The notes under the pieces: model-generated
What the model was told of the DNA's origin: nothing
The model's input: the letters and a program-made list of their open reading frames with translations, nothing else
Database searches by the model: none
Program-made: the position numbers and the translations under genes
In this document: positions 22,423 to 35,185 of the stretch, in pieces
Layout of the letters: every line of letters begins with the position of its first letter
How positions within the stretch are numbered: the stretch's first letter is position 1
Assembly (NCBI RefSeq): GCF_049243985.1
Contig: NC_135373.1
Span: 94,669,213 to 94,733,212, forward strand
Direction: 5' to 3'
Source: Paroedura picta
Lineage: Eukaryota > Chordata > Lepidosauria > Squamata > Gekkonidae
DNA length: 64,000 bases

Positions 22423-23293
22423 TCATTTACATAATGCAGGAATTCTATGAAATAAGCAGGTCAGCAATCACAGCCTCTTCCAAGGTAATATTGAGTAGCT
22501 TTAAATGTTCTGACAAGTGCTGGGACAGGAAGGCTGAGTTATGCTTCTTTTTTATCTTTTTCAGTCATCCATGCTTAGCTGAAATTTGAGCTTGCTCATT
22601 TTTTCCATGGACAGGATGCATGTCCTGTCCTGCATCACCTAAATGTGCTCCTTTATCAAATATTTCATCAGAAGCTATGAACAGATAGTGAAAATACAAA
22701 CGATTTTTCACTCACACCTTCTATTTTGCTGCAGTTAGAATATCAGATGCCTCTCACAGGAGGTGAATATTCATGACTGTCCAATGACTAGCATTTTTTT
22801 GCAGCTGAAGCCTCCAATTTCACCTCATCAGTTCATCCATATCTCCCACGTCTTGATCACTGCGGAAAGCAAAATCTATTAACAGCAGGTTGATTTGACT
22901 TGTTTTTACCAGGGCTAATGGACACTCTTAAAACTAATGGAGCTTTGCCTATTTGTGCTGGGAGAGTAGAGTTCAGGGAGTAGTTGCAGCTATGCATCAT
23001 AATAACTTAACATTAAACAGAACTTCTCCTAAGTGCTCAGCTTGCTTCTCGGCAATTTCCACTGCTGTCTTACAAACAAGACCAGTGTCTTCATTCCCAT
23101 GGTAGCAAGGGGAGTGTTGGGGTTAAACTGAGAGAGAATGGCAGTTTCAAGCCAAACAGTGAGCTCTATGTTAAGCTGAGAGGTGAACTGAGAGTTGCAG
23201 CTCAGAGTTCATATCCATAATTGCTATATTGCGGCAGTTTGTCCACATCACAGCTCTTTTGGGAAACAGGTTAATGCTGATATGAATATGGGA
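22423..23293. other. Unassigned intergenic DNA
   Basis: No gene or repeat family recognised. The sequence is not low-complexity, so it could hold non-coding conserved elements, which cannot be judged without an alignment. Confidence 0.35.
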
Positions 23294-23513
23294 TTATGGA
23301 GGAGCTTTGGCTCAGCTGTAGAGCTCTGGCTTAACGTGGTGAAGATCCCATGTTCAACCCCCAGCCTCTTTCCTTAAATGGACTAGGCAGCAGGTGATGC
23401 GGAAGACCTCTGCCTGAGGAACCCGGAGAACTGCTGATAGTTTGAGTAGACAAGACCAACTTTGATGGACCAAGGGACTGATTCAATATAAGGCAGCTTC
23501 ATGTGTTCATGTA
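23294..23513 (+). mobile_element. tRNA-derived SINE, second family
   Basis: The head has the A box (GGCTCAGCTGTAGAGCTCTG) and a B-box-like GTTCAACCCCC. The body runs through GACCTCTGCCTGAGGAACC and TTTGATGGACCAAGGGACTG and ends at AAGGCAGCTTCATGTGTTC. This wording is familiar from squamate tRNA-SINEs. A partial minus-strand copy is at 6717-6815. Confidence 0.8.
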
Positions 23514-24314
23514 TTACAATGAGCCAGGTACTGTTAAAAATAATTACTTCTCATTAGCCCATAGACACTCTCAATTGTATCATTAGCCGGACCGAAGCCT
23601 TCAATATGAATTCTGAAGTGTTTCATTTGTATTTCGAGAAACTACGCTGGAAGCTCAAATATTAAAATTTCATATTTTTCATATGCAAAAGCACAGGAAT
23701 AAGTTGCTGAGAGTTCCTCTGCAAAGAAGGAAGGTCGGGGAAGATAAAACACTATTAAATACTGCAAGAGCTCTTGCTCCTGGGCATAGTTTTGGTTGCT
23801 TGTTTATTCTGAACCAATGCTGATCTGAGGCATCTGTAATGCATAGCTGATTTGCCCTTTCTGAACCGCATCCTCTCTCCATCCCTCACCATCTGCACCG
23901 CAAACCTGGATAATTTTTCCTGCTTCAGGTTATCATGCATCAAAAAAAAAAAAAATGTGGGGATAGGAGTTCAGTAAGTTAGGCAACATGCACTGTCCAT
24001 GACCACATTTTTTATTTTAAAACTGAAGTTCGAAGAAAAGGAAGGGTCTTTTTGATTGCATTTTTTTCTTTGAAATATTTTATACAGCTTCCCTCAAAGT
24101 AGCTTCCAGCACTGATCATATAGAGCCATATGACACCATGAAAGCAGCTGTCAAGAGACCCCTTTCAGCCATGATAATTTGGGTCTGCCTACCGTGAATA
24201 TCAGGAAAGAGTGCTATGCAAAATCCTCTCAGTAAATATGGCGGCCATTATTTTTTTAATTAATAGGGCAGTGTGTATTTTCTAGCATCAGCATGCATGA
24301 TCAAGAATGTAATT
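23514..24314. other. Unassigned intergenic DNA
   Basis: No gene or repeat family recognised; a 13-base A run lies at about 23942-23954. Confidence 0.4.
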
Positions 24315-24505
24315 CAGTCTTTCTCAAGTTTTTTACCATTGAGAAACCCCTGAAACATTCTTCAGGCTTTGAGTAGCCGCAGAAGTGGTGCAATCATGCA
24401 TAATATGGTTGGGAAGCATAGCTGTGTACACACCCACCTGGGGCCCCTCCAGGCCCATCATTGGCCATACCCACCACGAGCCATATGGGAGTAGTGGGTA
24501 AGAAA

Positions 24506-24561
<56 letters not shown>

Positions 24562-24640
24562 TTTTATAATAATAATAATAAAATGTTTAACAATCTTCAA
24601 AAAACCCTGGGGTTTCACGAAACCCTGGTTGAGAAAGCCT
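24315..24640. mobile_element. hAT-like MITE with internal microsatellites
   Basis: Same family as 6354-6665 but in the opposite orientation: ends CAGTCTTTCTCAAG and GGTTGAGAAAGCCTG, with shared interior wording (GGCCCATCATTGGCCATA). A (TAG)n run (about 24505-24560) followed by an (AAT)n run sits inside it. No clean target duplication was found, so the copy is older than 6354. Confidence 0.75.
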
Positions 24641-25171
24641 GACATAGATACTTACCAAGGATGCATCAAGTGAAGCTAGAAAATATATGTTGCCCTGTTC
24701 ACACAAAATGGTGACTGTTTTTCCAAGAGGATAATGTACAGTCCCAGTATGTGAGGTAGAAGTACCAAAATTATACTGACTAGGCTGGTGAGATAAAACT
24801 AATACTGTTAAATAGAAGTTCTGTTGACTTTTTAAACTTTCTTTAAAGAGATTAGCGATGGCACAGATCTATTCTCATGAGCTCACTCATTCCAAAGAGA
24901 TGGAGCTGCCCCAGAAACAGCCTCTGTTCATCTGTTGCTGATTTGTCTTCCCCCAAAGAAGGGATGGAAAGAAGACCCTGCAGGGGAAATTAGAGTGGGT
25001 TACTAAGGATAATAGTGGAAGAGGTGGTCACTCAGAGAACAAGCGTATGGGATTAAATCAAAGGAATAAAAAGACTTATTCTCTGCAGAAAACAAAATCC
25101 AACCTACATTCATTAATTTGACTGTATTAGATATTTATATTATTATTAGTATTATTACCATTATCATTATT
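24641..25171. other. Unassigned intergenic DNA
   Basis: No gene or repeat family recognised. Confidence 0.4.
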
Positions 25172-25870
25172 ATCATTGTTGTTGTTGTTGTATTTATTCC
25201 CTGTCACTCCCATAAACCGGCTCATGGCAGATTACAAATGTCCAGTAAAAAAACCATTAAAACCCCATTAAAATGGACACAAAATATACAAGAACAGGCA
25301 ACATGGCAAAATACCTCTGGAAGGGGAGGAAGGAGGGTCAAGATAACACAGGTTGCAGCTAATACGGGGGGGGGCATCGATCTTCCTCACTGCCCCCAGC
25401 CTCAACCACAGACCTGGCAGAAGAGCTCCATTTTGCAGGCCCTGTGGAATGCTGAAAGTTCCCGCAGGGCCTGCAGCTCACTCGGGAGCTCATTCCACCA
25501 GGTCGGGACCAGGACTGAAAAGGCCCTGGCCCTGGTGAAGGCCAGGCCGGGAACAACCAGTAAATTATCACCCACAGAGTATATGGCTCTGTGGGGGACA
25601 TTGGGCGACAGGCAGTCCCTCAGTTATGTGGGTCACAAACCATGTAGGGCCTTAAAGGTTAAAACCAAAACAGACAGCAACTGGCAACCAGTGTAGCTGC
25701 CTCAGCGCTGGCTGCATATGGGCCCTCCATGGTGTTCCTGTGAGGACCCTAGCAGCTGCATTTTGCACCAGCTGGAGTCTCTGGACCAGGGACAAGGGTA
25801 GGCCCACATAGCATCCCACCAGCACTGGGCAGCAGCCGGTCTCTGCCATCCCCTCTCCAAGTGCCAGCAA
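25172..25870 (-). mobile_element. L2-type LINE 3' part
   Basis: The minus-strand frame reads LGLPLSLVQRLQLVQNAAAR-like text: GLPLSLVQRLQLV, NAAARVLTGTP and LRQLHWLPVA, conserved at the end of the L2 ORF2 protein. The 3' UTR ends in a GTTGTTGTTG-type tail at about 25175. It is 5'-truncated and frames are interrupted. It supplies the uninterrupted comparison for the insertion in 29630-30355. Confidence 0.85.
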
Positions 25871-26044
25871 GCGTTGGTTCAGCAAATCCATGAATGTCAA
25901 GCACAGTGCCACCTCTACCATGCCCACCATGCCCACTTGGGCTCTCCAACTTGCTTAGAAGACACCTAAGTCAAGTGGGTCCCTATTGTTATATTGGGTC
26001 CCTAACCAAATGTATGTCTTGGGGCAGCCCCACAGAAAACATTA

Positions 26045-26321
26045 AAAAGAAGAAGAACTGGTTTTTTATACCCCACTTTTCACTACCCAAAGGAATCCCA
26101 AAGCAGCTTACAAACACCTTTCCCTGCCCTTCTCCACAACAGACACCCTGTGAGGTAAGTGAGGCTGAGAGAACTCTGAGAGAACTGCTTTGCAAAAACA
26201 GCTCTTAGAGAACTGAGACTACCTCAAGGTCACCCTTAGCTGCATGTGGAGGAGTGGGAAATCAAACCCGGCTCTTCAGGCTAGAGGCTGCGGCTCTTAA
26301 CCATTATACTATGCTGGCTGG
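26045..26321 (-). mobile_element. tRNA-derived SINE
   Basis: Diverged minus-strand member of the 11180 family. Tail AAGAAGAAGAACTGG; body CCCACTTTTCACTACCCAAA and GACACCCTGTGAGGTAAG; head GGTTTGATTTCC-like B box. Confidence 0.8.
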
Positions 26322-27379
26322 TGGTAACAACTGAGAGAAACCGCCCTGGGATTCAGCACAAGTCTTATGGAGCTTTTAATGTGCTTCAGAGCCACTTCTT
26401 CACCATTACCTCCTCTTGTTCCAGTCCAAAATAATGGAGCAGTGACATAGCTGATAAACAGAAGGGCAAGCTTGGGGGCGGGGGATGGATTTGGTTTTTT
26501 CAGAGCACCATAGGAGTGACAATAGATGGTTATGATCTAGCTGAATTGATTATGCCCTGCCTCATGTCACCACACCAGTTCGTCTGCCAAGAAAACTCCT
26601 GCAGCTGGAGAGATAGGGGCAAGATCTGCCATTGGCACATTCGTTATTTATCTCATTCTGCAGGCACTTTGTTCTCAAGTTCTCTAAAATGTCACTGGGA
26701 CACTTTGTCATTGCTCTCTCTTCTCCAGCATGTTTGCACATCCCTCCTAGCTTGGTGCTGTCTTCAGCTTCAACTGATGTACAATTTAATTATTCCCTTG
26801 CAACATTTATGAAGCTATTAAAGCAGGCAGGAGCCAATTAAGGAAGGGAAATATGGTTCAGGAGAATATAGAGACTGGTGCTGTTTCAATGTCGTGCTTT
26901 GATATTCCCCCTTGGAGAACTGCTGAGAAAATGTGCTATTTGAAAATAACGACAAAAAAGACAACTAGTCATTTTCACTGCTTCCTGCAGCAGTTCTCCA
27001 AGATGGCTTGATTTATGCCATCTCTAACCCCTAACAGTTAATGTATGTTTATGCTTAATTAGCCCCTGATCAAACTTTTTAACTTTCTTGCCCAAATCAC
27101 ATTAAAAGGTAATTGAAAATGCTCCTCAGGTTTCACCATCCTGCTGGTTTTCTTTCCATCTTCCCATATGGCTATTTTTATTTCTTTTAAAAATCTCTCC
27201 CCCACAAAAAGGCTTTTATTATTACTGATGATTGGAATACATCCATACTGCAGAAGTGGAAGAGAGCAATCTCAACTGTATTCATGCAGCAATTGGGCTT
27301 GAGGGTTGGCAAAAAAAAAACAATTGCAGACCCTTCTCTTATGCCTTGGATAGCAGTCTGACAGCCATTTATTTATTTA
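26322..27379. other. Unassigned intergenic DNA
   Basis: No gene or known repeat recognised. The part around 26900-27130 is balanced in composition and free of repeat wording, so it is a candidate for a conserved non-coding element; this is only inference. Confidence 0.35.
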
Positions 27380-27605
27380 TTTATTATTAATCATATGGTG
27401 TTTGTAGGGTAGCTAGGAGATCCAAGGATTGTCTGGCTTTTGGAGCTGGTTTGCCATTGCCTGCCTCCACATCATGACTCCTAGTGTACCTCAGGGGAAC
27501 TACCACCCAAATCCTTGAAGGTCTCCCATCCAAATACTAGCTGGGGTTAGCTTACCTTCCATGATCCAACTGAGCCAGGCTTGCCCAGGCCATCCAGGTC
27601 AGGCC
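27380..27605 (-). mobile_element. 5S-rRNA-headed SINE (SINE3 type)
   Basis: On the minus strand the head aligns with the 3' half of vertebrate 5S rRNA: GATCATGGAAGGTAAGC then AGTATTTGGATGGGAGACC, both from the 5S Pol III internal promoter region. The body follows with GGAGGCAGGCAATGGCAAAC, wording also found in BovB-tailed SINEs. It ends in a TTTA-type simple tail. Confidence 0.75.
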
Positions 27606-29629
27606 TACTCTGACAGCCAATAGTCTACCATCTTAAGCTTTTCTCCCACATCTAACATTAGAGCTGGTTCCAAGTCCCAGAGGGCCCTGGGCAGAGAGTG
27701 CCCCTATAGCCAATACTGGGTGGCGAGTGAATCCAAGAATGCCAGTGGCAAAGCACTGACAAACAAGCGGACTGAGAAAAGAGAGGTGGTGGGGTGAGTG
27801 GCATTGGGACCCCATGGAGTCCCTGATCCGAGTAGCTGACCCACCAGCTGACACTGGACCTGACTAACAAGGAAATAGATTCAGGTTTTGTTATTTTAAA
27901 GTCTTACCAAATATGCACTTCCTGTCTTAGCTGTACTTATTGCTCTCTTACTTATGCATCTTTGCTCTTATTAACCCCTCCTGGCAACTAACCCTACCAC
28001 CACCTGTATGGAATATTTCAAGAAATCTGTTCCAATGTAATTGAAGTAGTGTACATCTGAACATGCCTAGTCTCTCAGTTCCTGCTGGCACTCAGAGTTA
28101 AACTTGGGCTGCCACTGGACTCAAACTTCTTCTCACATCTGTTCATTAACTTTTTTATGTGTTTATGCTTATTTATGATAATTCACAGATCTTGATTACT
28201 GCCTTAATCCAGTCTCAGCTATTATCACCTACTCTTGTGCATCTTCATTCTAGCCAGCCCTTACTGGCAATTAAACCACCACCACCCTGTCCTCTTTCTA
28301 CCTATATGTAATGGTTGAGGATATACTATTGGACTGTATCTGACAAAGTGTACATGATCTTGAGTTGATCAAGAGCTATTGCTCAAAAACGGGCTCCTTG
28401 CCTGTGACTTGCTAATTTGGCTTGTATTGACTCATGTAATCACTTTCCTTTAATTATGTAACAATGATGGATTGTATGATTCTATGTTGTTTTAATCAAT
28501 GTTAAGCATACTATAGTTATGTCTTAATAAAAGTCTTAAATGGGAGCAGAGATTTTCTAATGGTATTACTTGTGTACTATACCTGTAACAAATCTAAAAT
28601 ATTACTGAGGTGTACCTCTGGCCAGGAGTTAAATGATCTAATATAGGAAATTTAACTAGACATCTAGGGCTTCTTAAGGGCATGCCTGTACTGGAACCAA
28701 GCCTAACATGAGTCATCCAGAACAGCAGGCAACAGGGGAATGGCTGAGTTCTGCTCAAGCTTCCCAGGCTGCCATCTTCTGACTTTCTATAGCAGTAACA
28801 GGTTTGGCAGCTCTTACAACCTCAGCTTCAGGGTTCACAGAGTTATGGGACTCAGATGCTGATCTAGGTGACTGTGTGGAAGTCTTCCCATGGTACACCT
28901 CCCAACCCTACCCCCTACTTGGCATTTCTGAACTTGTGAGCAGAAGACATCTTAGTAGTGTCTCAGGATCTTGATCTGCCCATGACAATCAGAGGCCCAT
29001 ATGATGTACCATGACCATTCAATCCACCTAGCCTCTGGATGCAATCCCTATATGAAGTCCCTGACAAAATAGTTTTTTTCCTTAGTTCTTGTTTCTGTAT
29101 GATGTGACTAAGTATTCTGAGTTTCAGAAAGTCCCATCAGATACAAATAGGTCAAAATAACATATGTACAAGACATTTGTTCACAAAGCTACGTTTGCAA
29201 TTTGCTTCCATAAGTCTCCGGTCTCTTTCTGCTCATTCATTTGTAGATTGATGGTATGGGGCTGAAATGATGTTTTGTCCCACTGGTACTGAAATACTCT
29301 TCAGACTCTACACTGATAACTGCAAAAACATTATCTGACACAATGGTGTGTGAAAGCCCATGGATAACAAATAATTTATACTGAGCCACCATTCCAGAAT
29401 GATCAAAATCTCTTGTTTACTCCCCGGAATGCTCATCTAGCCTATGTGCTTTCCCACTACATACATGGCTGCAAAAAGGGTATAAAGACCCTTCTCTCAT
29501 GTCCCCACCTCTCATGACCAGCTTCCCTGGTATGGATCTCACCAGATGTCCAACGAGTGCATATTAATTTGCGTTGCTCTGCTTCTTTCCAGCACACCCC
29601 ATGTCCCGATCGGGCCTACACTTGTCCTT
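27606..29629. other. Unassigned intergenic DNA
   Basis: About 2 kb with no gene or repeat family recognised. Two stretches (28120-28220 and 28225-28300, wording such as ATCTT...TTACTGCC) are mildly similar to text near 27940-28000, hinting at an old local duplication. Confidence 0.35.
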
Positions 29630-30355
29630 GGTCTGGAAACTTCAGCTAGTTCAAAATGCAGCTGCTAGGGTCCTCACTGGTTCACCTTGACCGTTTATGC
29701 ACTGGGTACTTTACTTCCCCAGCTTCCATGCAAGAACACAAATCGGGGGCGGATGAGGTACACCAGGCCAAGTGTTCCTCCATGTGGGTGCAGGAAGAGG
29801 TGGGGCAACCTGCCATGACTAAAACTCCAGTCTGCAGCCCAGCATGAAACCTCCAGTGCATAAACGGTCCTTGAAGGGCCCATATCCAGCCTGTGCTGAG
29901 GCAGCTGCATTGGTTGCCAATTGCTGCTCGGATCCGGTTCAAGGTTTTGGTTTTAACCTTTAAGGCCTTACGCGGGTTGGGACCCACATACCAGAGGGAC
30001 CATCTATGGACCTATGTCCTGGCCCCTACCTGGTGGAATGAGCTCCCTGATGAGCTGTGGGCCCTGCAGGATCTGGCAACCTTCTGCAGGGCCTGCAAGA
30101 CAGAGCTGTTCCACCAGGTCTACGGTTGAGGCTGGGAACGGCGAGGTAGATCTATTGCCCCCCCCCCCCCGTACATCGCTCCCCTCCATTTGTCCATCGC
30201 CTTAGTAGCAGGGGTAGGAGTGGGTTATTTTCCGTCATGTTGGGAGTTTTTTAAATCTTTTAATGGGGGTTTTTAAGACGGTTGTTACCCACCACAAACC
30301 TATTAGAAAGTGGCAGGAAATAAATCGAATAAATAAATAAATAAATAAATAAAAA
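29630..30355 (+). mobile_element. L2-type LINE 3' part, interrupted by a MITE
   Basis: Plus-strand translation gives LRQLHWLPIAARIRFKV, TFKALRGLGPTYQRD and the C-terminal TWWNELPDEL text of the L2 ORF2 protein in 29893-30129. It is followed by a C-rich 3' UTR and an (AAAT)n tail (about 30330-30355). The preceding NAAARVLTGSP text (29650-29688) is separated from this block by a 181-bp MITE. The copy is dead and 5'-truncated. Confidence 0.88.
29689..29869. mobile_element. MITE with 17-bp TIRs and 3-bp target duplication
   Basis: The terminal repeats GACCGTTTATGCACTGG and CCAGTGCATAAACGGTC are perfect inverses. A CTT duplication flanks the element (29686-29688, 29870-29872). Removing the element and one CTT restores the L2 text, as comparison with the L2 copy near 25730 shows. 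A 3-bp duplication points to PIF/Harbinger-like transposition. No coding capacity. Confidence 0.85.
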
Positions 30356-31368
30356 TAATTATAAATTTTGCTGACCCTTGTCTCACATCTCACATATCTA
30401 ATAATTTCCTTCTCTTTGTTTTACCTTGTATAAGTGTGTTAGTTTAAATGAATATCTGTTAGTCCAGTTCACTATTTGTCTCATATGATTGTCTTAATTA
30501 GCCATGCAGAGTGGACATAGAGGCTTCCATTTGGCAAGTTTAGAAAGAAATAAACATTTCAGAGTGTGTAAAAGTAAGTGCTTATAAGGTGCTGTGTAAG
30601 TGTGACTTCTTTTTTTCTAGCTTGCTGCTAGGCAAGTTTCTAGAACAGGAATTATAACTGCAGTATTAAGGTTCAAAACAGAGGACCAAGCTTGAACACT
30701 TCATTTTTGAGATTTTCTTCTTCTCATTTTCCTTCTGGGTAGCAATTCTCTTGAAAGCTCCGGGAAATGGGAGACACTTCAGAATAAATTCTGAATTCCT
30801 ACAGAGATCCTTGGTTGGTGAGATGCCTGTGTCTCAGTTACAAGGTTCAATTACTGGCTGCTGCTCCTAGTTTGATCCTAGTTCACAAGAAAGATTCAGA
30901 ACACAGTCCATTCACATTTCTCTGACAGGTCTAAGAACCTGCCTGTTCCATCTCCCCAGGAACAGGAAATTATTTCTCTGTTTTCCATGTTCATTCAGTG
31001 GAATATCTAAAATTTCTGTTATAGTAGCTTTTCTTTTGCATAAGCTCGTCTTGCTGTACAAGTAAATAGATGTGATTCACCAGCCATCAATTTGGATCAG
31101 GTCCTATTTGGTACTCACAATCAGAGTTAATCATTCACCAAGCTGCTCAGCTGCATCCAAATAAATGTAGATGGGCCCATTTACATGATCACACTGCTGC
31201 TGTCTCCAACCACCTGTCTCCCACCAGCTTGAATTGTTAAAAGGCACATCATTAAAAGGGGGGAAAGGATGAATCCAAATGCACATGTGTATAGACTGTG
31301 AGGAAGGAGACTGAGGAATATGTTTGATAAGAGGCCTATTTACAGTACAATCTTGTGCAGAATTTGTT
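30356..31368. other. Unassigned intergenic DNA
   Basis: No gene or repeat family recognised. Confidence 0.4.
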
Positions 31369-31690
31369 GTTGTTAGGTGCAAAGTCGTGTCCAACCCATC
31401 GCGACACCATGGACAACGATCCCCCAGGCCTTCCTGTACCATTTCCTGGAGTCCATTTAAGTTCACACCGACTGCTTCAGTGACTCCAGCCAGCCACCTC
31501 ATTCTCTGTCGTCCCCTTCTTCTTTTGCCCTTGATCGCTCCCAGCATTAGGCTCTGCTCCAGGGAGTCCTTCCTTCTCATGAGGTGGCCAAAGTATTTGA
31601 GTTTCATCTTCAGGATCTGGCCTTCTAAGGAGCAGTAACGGCTGACCTCCTCTAGGACTGACAGGTTTGTTTGCCTTGCAGTCCAAAATG
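31369..31690 (-). mobile_element. RTE-BovB LINE 3' end
   Basis: The minus-strand frame reads LKYFGHLMRRKDSLEQSL, GKRRRGRQRMRWL and VTEAVGVNL, the C-terminal signature of the BovB RT-like ORF. The 3' end is the (AACAAC)-type tail seen as TTGTTGTTG at 31366-31374. A 5'-truncated dead copy. Confidence 0.93.
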
Positions 31691-34600
31691 TGCAGAATTA
31701 CTTCAGTCTAAAACTACTCAAAGCTTAGGCTGGAGTAACTAGGAATATGGTTGCATTGTTAGTGACCCAAGCATGACCATAGATTGCCTCTTTTCTGTTA
31801 TCAACAAGTTTTTGAGGACCATGCAAAAGCCAAAGTGGCTGCAGGTTGAAAGGTATTTCTTACTCATTACCAAAGCATAATCTGGGTGTAGTCTGCACAG
31901 GGCTTTACCCACTCCCAATCCAAATAAATCCTTGCTGTGTACGCTGAATTCAATTTCCATTTTGATTTTGGGTGCTTTAAATTTTCCCTTTGCAACATGC
32001 ATGATTGATTCAGAGTGACCCTACCTTTCCCCTGTGGAATCCAAAAGTAGATATAACCCTCAATATTTGAAAAATCAGCATCAGCAAGTGTGCAGATTCC
32101 TGCTTTTTGTGAACTCCCTTTTCCGTGCCTCATAGCAAAGCAGTCTTCCCTGATTGGCCAGGGCGTCAGTTCAAAGACTTCCTGATTTCCAGTTACAAGG
32201 CTTATCTTAAAGTGACTGCACTCCAGAAGCCCTAATTTCACTCAGCAGAGATTTGCCTCTTGGATTTATTCCCCCCTCCTCTGCTGTCTCCAATCTCCTC
32301 CTCTCCCCCCCCCCCACACACACACATTCAAGAAAAGAAAGATTCCTGCTTTACTTGGCTCCCTTCCCCTCTCTGAGCTTTCCCAATCAAGTGCAGAACA
32401 CTTTCTGTTTCAATTGGGGGGGGGGGGTAGAAGAAGACCCGAGTTCAAGTTGATCTCAATTCGGCAGGATCCACAGGGCAGAATCAGCCAGTAGGCTGAT
32501 ACAAAACTGCTTTGCTGATACAAAACTGCTCACATAGTGTGTTAGAGGTAAATCTTGACAGCTACCAGGTAGCTGGTGTTTGTGTTCCTATCAAAATTCT
32601 TGGCATTCCTGCTTTCAGCTGTATGCTAATATGTGGAATGAAGGATGCAGATAACTACCAAGTGGACGTGCCCCTTTTCTCATTTCATTTTCTTAGGACA
32701 TCTAAGAGTTTAGAGAATTATAATGTTCATATTACTAGGAAATTGCTAAGTAAAGAGGGCAAAGTTGAACTGAGAAAAAACCCAGGATTACAAGGAGAAT
32801 ATACAAACAACCAGTGTTATTTTATAGCCCATCTCCATCCAGTGATCACATGAAGCTGCCCTGGATCCTGACATATTTCTAAAATGCTTGGTGCTGGTAA
32901 CTCTGGCAGCAACAATTGTTCATTACTATATTGTCCTCAGTCATGTACCATACTTTTATTTATTTTCAGTAAGACTATTTTTCTTCTTTTTGACATCATC
33001 AATTGAACTGTGTCAATCAATACAGAACTAAGTTCAGGAGGCAAGCAGTATATAGAATGCAAGACAATCGATCACTCATACATGAAAACATGCAAGAAAC
33101 AGACAAAATTCCTTGCTGAGCGCCACTAAATATTTCTTTGAAAAGGTGGTCAGGCAATACAGAAAATTTATTCACAGGTCTTTTTATTTTGAACTAAGAA
33201 TACAATTCAAACATTAAAAAAAAACTCCGGCAATTGACAGCTGGATAGCCTCTTTGCCATTCTTCCCTCAAAAGAGCTTGATAAGTAATTGGCATCTCCA
33301 GTTCAGTCTTCCTGGATTCTTTCTCATGCATTAAATCCCCATATAATACTAGAAGCACAGCTGCTTCCTTTACTCCAAAGAAAAGCTGCCAGGTGTTGAA
33401 AAAAGAGTTGGCAGGAGGGCAATGTGGTGACAATGCCAGTTTCTAAAGAAGCTCCCTTATGTTTGTTATATTCACTTCATCTTACTGAAAATTCACCACT
33501 TAGAAGAAAAGCATAAACCCAAAGTTTTGGACTGTGCTTGCTTTGACTGAGCAAAATCTATTCACAATGAAACACAGATCAACCAGACCACCATTCACTA
33601 TAGTGATTGAGGACTAGTTCAGAGATAATGAGACAGCCAAAGTGCTAAAAGCCAAGATATATTACTCCAGCAATTATGATGTTTTGAAAAGCACACACTG
33701 ATTCTCTGCAGACACTTCATTTAATGTTTTTGCAGACAGATAGACATTTTGTATGGCGGAAGGATCCTAGCTATGACGCTTGCTCCCCCTTGTGGTTATA
33801 ATCATATTGACACAGAGCCATTTCGACATGCCTGCCTGTTCTGCTGAAAGGAAAATGTTACTCTGTTGTATTTGTTCAGCCATTTTCAAATTTTGTCTCC
33901 TGCAAAATAAACATTTTAAATAAAACTATATTTCCCAAATAGTTTACTTGTGCAAGGGAAGACGCTTTTCCTTCCTGCTGCTTCTGTAAGAAAAAGCTTT
34001 GCTGACTATAGAGAATAAAATAAAATAAAATCAGAAACCTGCCATTTTGTATCTGGTTGCTGGAAGCAGAACAAAAAACTGGCCAGGATGAGAGTGAAAT
34101 CCTGTCTCAGTGACTGACATGTTTAGGTCTCCTTTAACATGCAGAGGGAAAAGCCAATAAGAGTTTAGTGGAACTATAATGGAACTACTGTAGCTTTTCT
34201 TCTACCACACATCTGTCTTGAGTTTAATTAGAGGTATTTTAATTAACCCACATGTGGCTGTAACAATAGTTTTAAGTCCCAAATAATATTTATTGGCATA
34301 CAGAAGATAAGCTTTTTTGTACATCAAGGACAATTGCATCTAAGTCTCCTGTCTGTTCTGAATTTGCAAAGGACAAGTAAGTGCTCATTATCTTATTCTG
34401 AAAAAGCAAGGTCTAGCTACGTATTATGCAGAAAGAAAAACTGAATTTACTCCAAGCCATTTTTAAAATGAATCCACAATAATTAGGAATATTTTGTCTT
34501 GGAAGAGGCCATCGGCATCTATGTGAAGAGGAGAGTAAGGCTTCTTTGGATCACCACATATAACTTCTGGCCACTGCCTTCATTCACACCATGCCTGGGT

Positions 34601-35179
34601 GGGCTGCGTGGGGAGTTCTTTGTATGATTTTGTGTCCTGATTTTGGAATGACCACCCTGTTTCCCCATAATAGACAACTCTTATGTATGCACCATATTTG
34701 TACCGTATTTTATTTCTATCTATTCTTTCCTTCTGTTATGCCAATAAAGACTTCATTGTTGTTGGACAACTCTTATGAGCTGATGGGATGATGAAAATGG
34801 GCTGAATATTTCTACCAGTTTGTCTGTGGGCCAGCCACTCCATACCCAGTGGCAAACACACACCAAAATGAAATCTTTTGTGGTCATTCTAGCAATCTGT
34901 GCAGCCTGAAGAGGGGTTCTTGCATGGATTCCAGCATAAGGAATTCCATTAGTAGATGAATGGCACAGTCAGGTGTCTGCTTAAGGCACCCACAATTGTA
35001 ATTCCTTTCTCTGGCATATGTGAGATTATGATCATAAGCATTCGTCATAAGACCCTAGTCCAATGGGAGGTGTTGATTTGTCTTTTGTGAACATTCAAGA
35101 AGTGGTTCATGGGCTCTTTGGATTTCAAAAGGACAACCATATACATATGAATTTTTAAACTGCTGCCACAATAGCCAAT
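31691..35179. other. Unassigned intergenic DNA
   Basis: About 3.5 kb without a recognised gene. A 17-bp unit, GCTGATACAAAACTGCT, is tandemly repeated at about 32497-32530. Around 34690-34760 the wording CCAATAAAGACTTCATTG resembles the 3' end of a LINE or a polyadenylated insertion. C and G homopolymer runs occur near 32300 and 32418. Confidence 0.35.
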
Positions 35180-35185
35180 GCCTCT

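Noticed and set aside
21744-22589. 281-codon plus-strand frame and 184/185-codon partners
   Set aside because: They overlap on both strands within the GC-rich tandem core of the Helitron-like element; low-complexity G/R/A/P composition indicates chance openness.
25118-25696. 192-codon plus-strand frame
   Set aside because: Antisense of an L2-type LINE 3' end plus an A/T-rich simple repeat; the real signal is on the minus strand.
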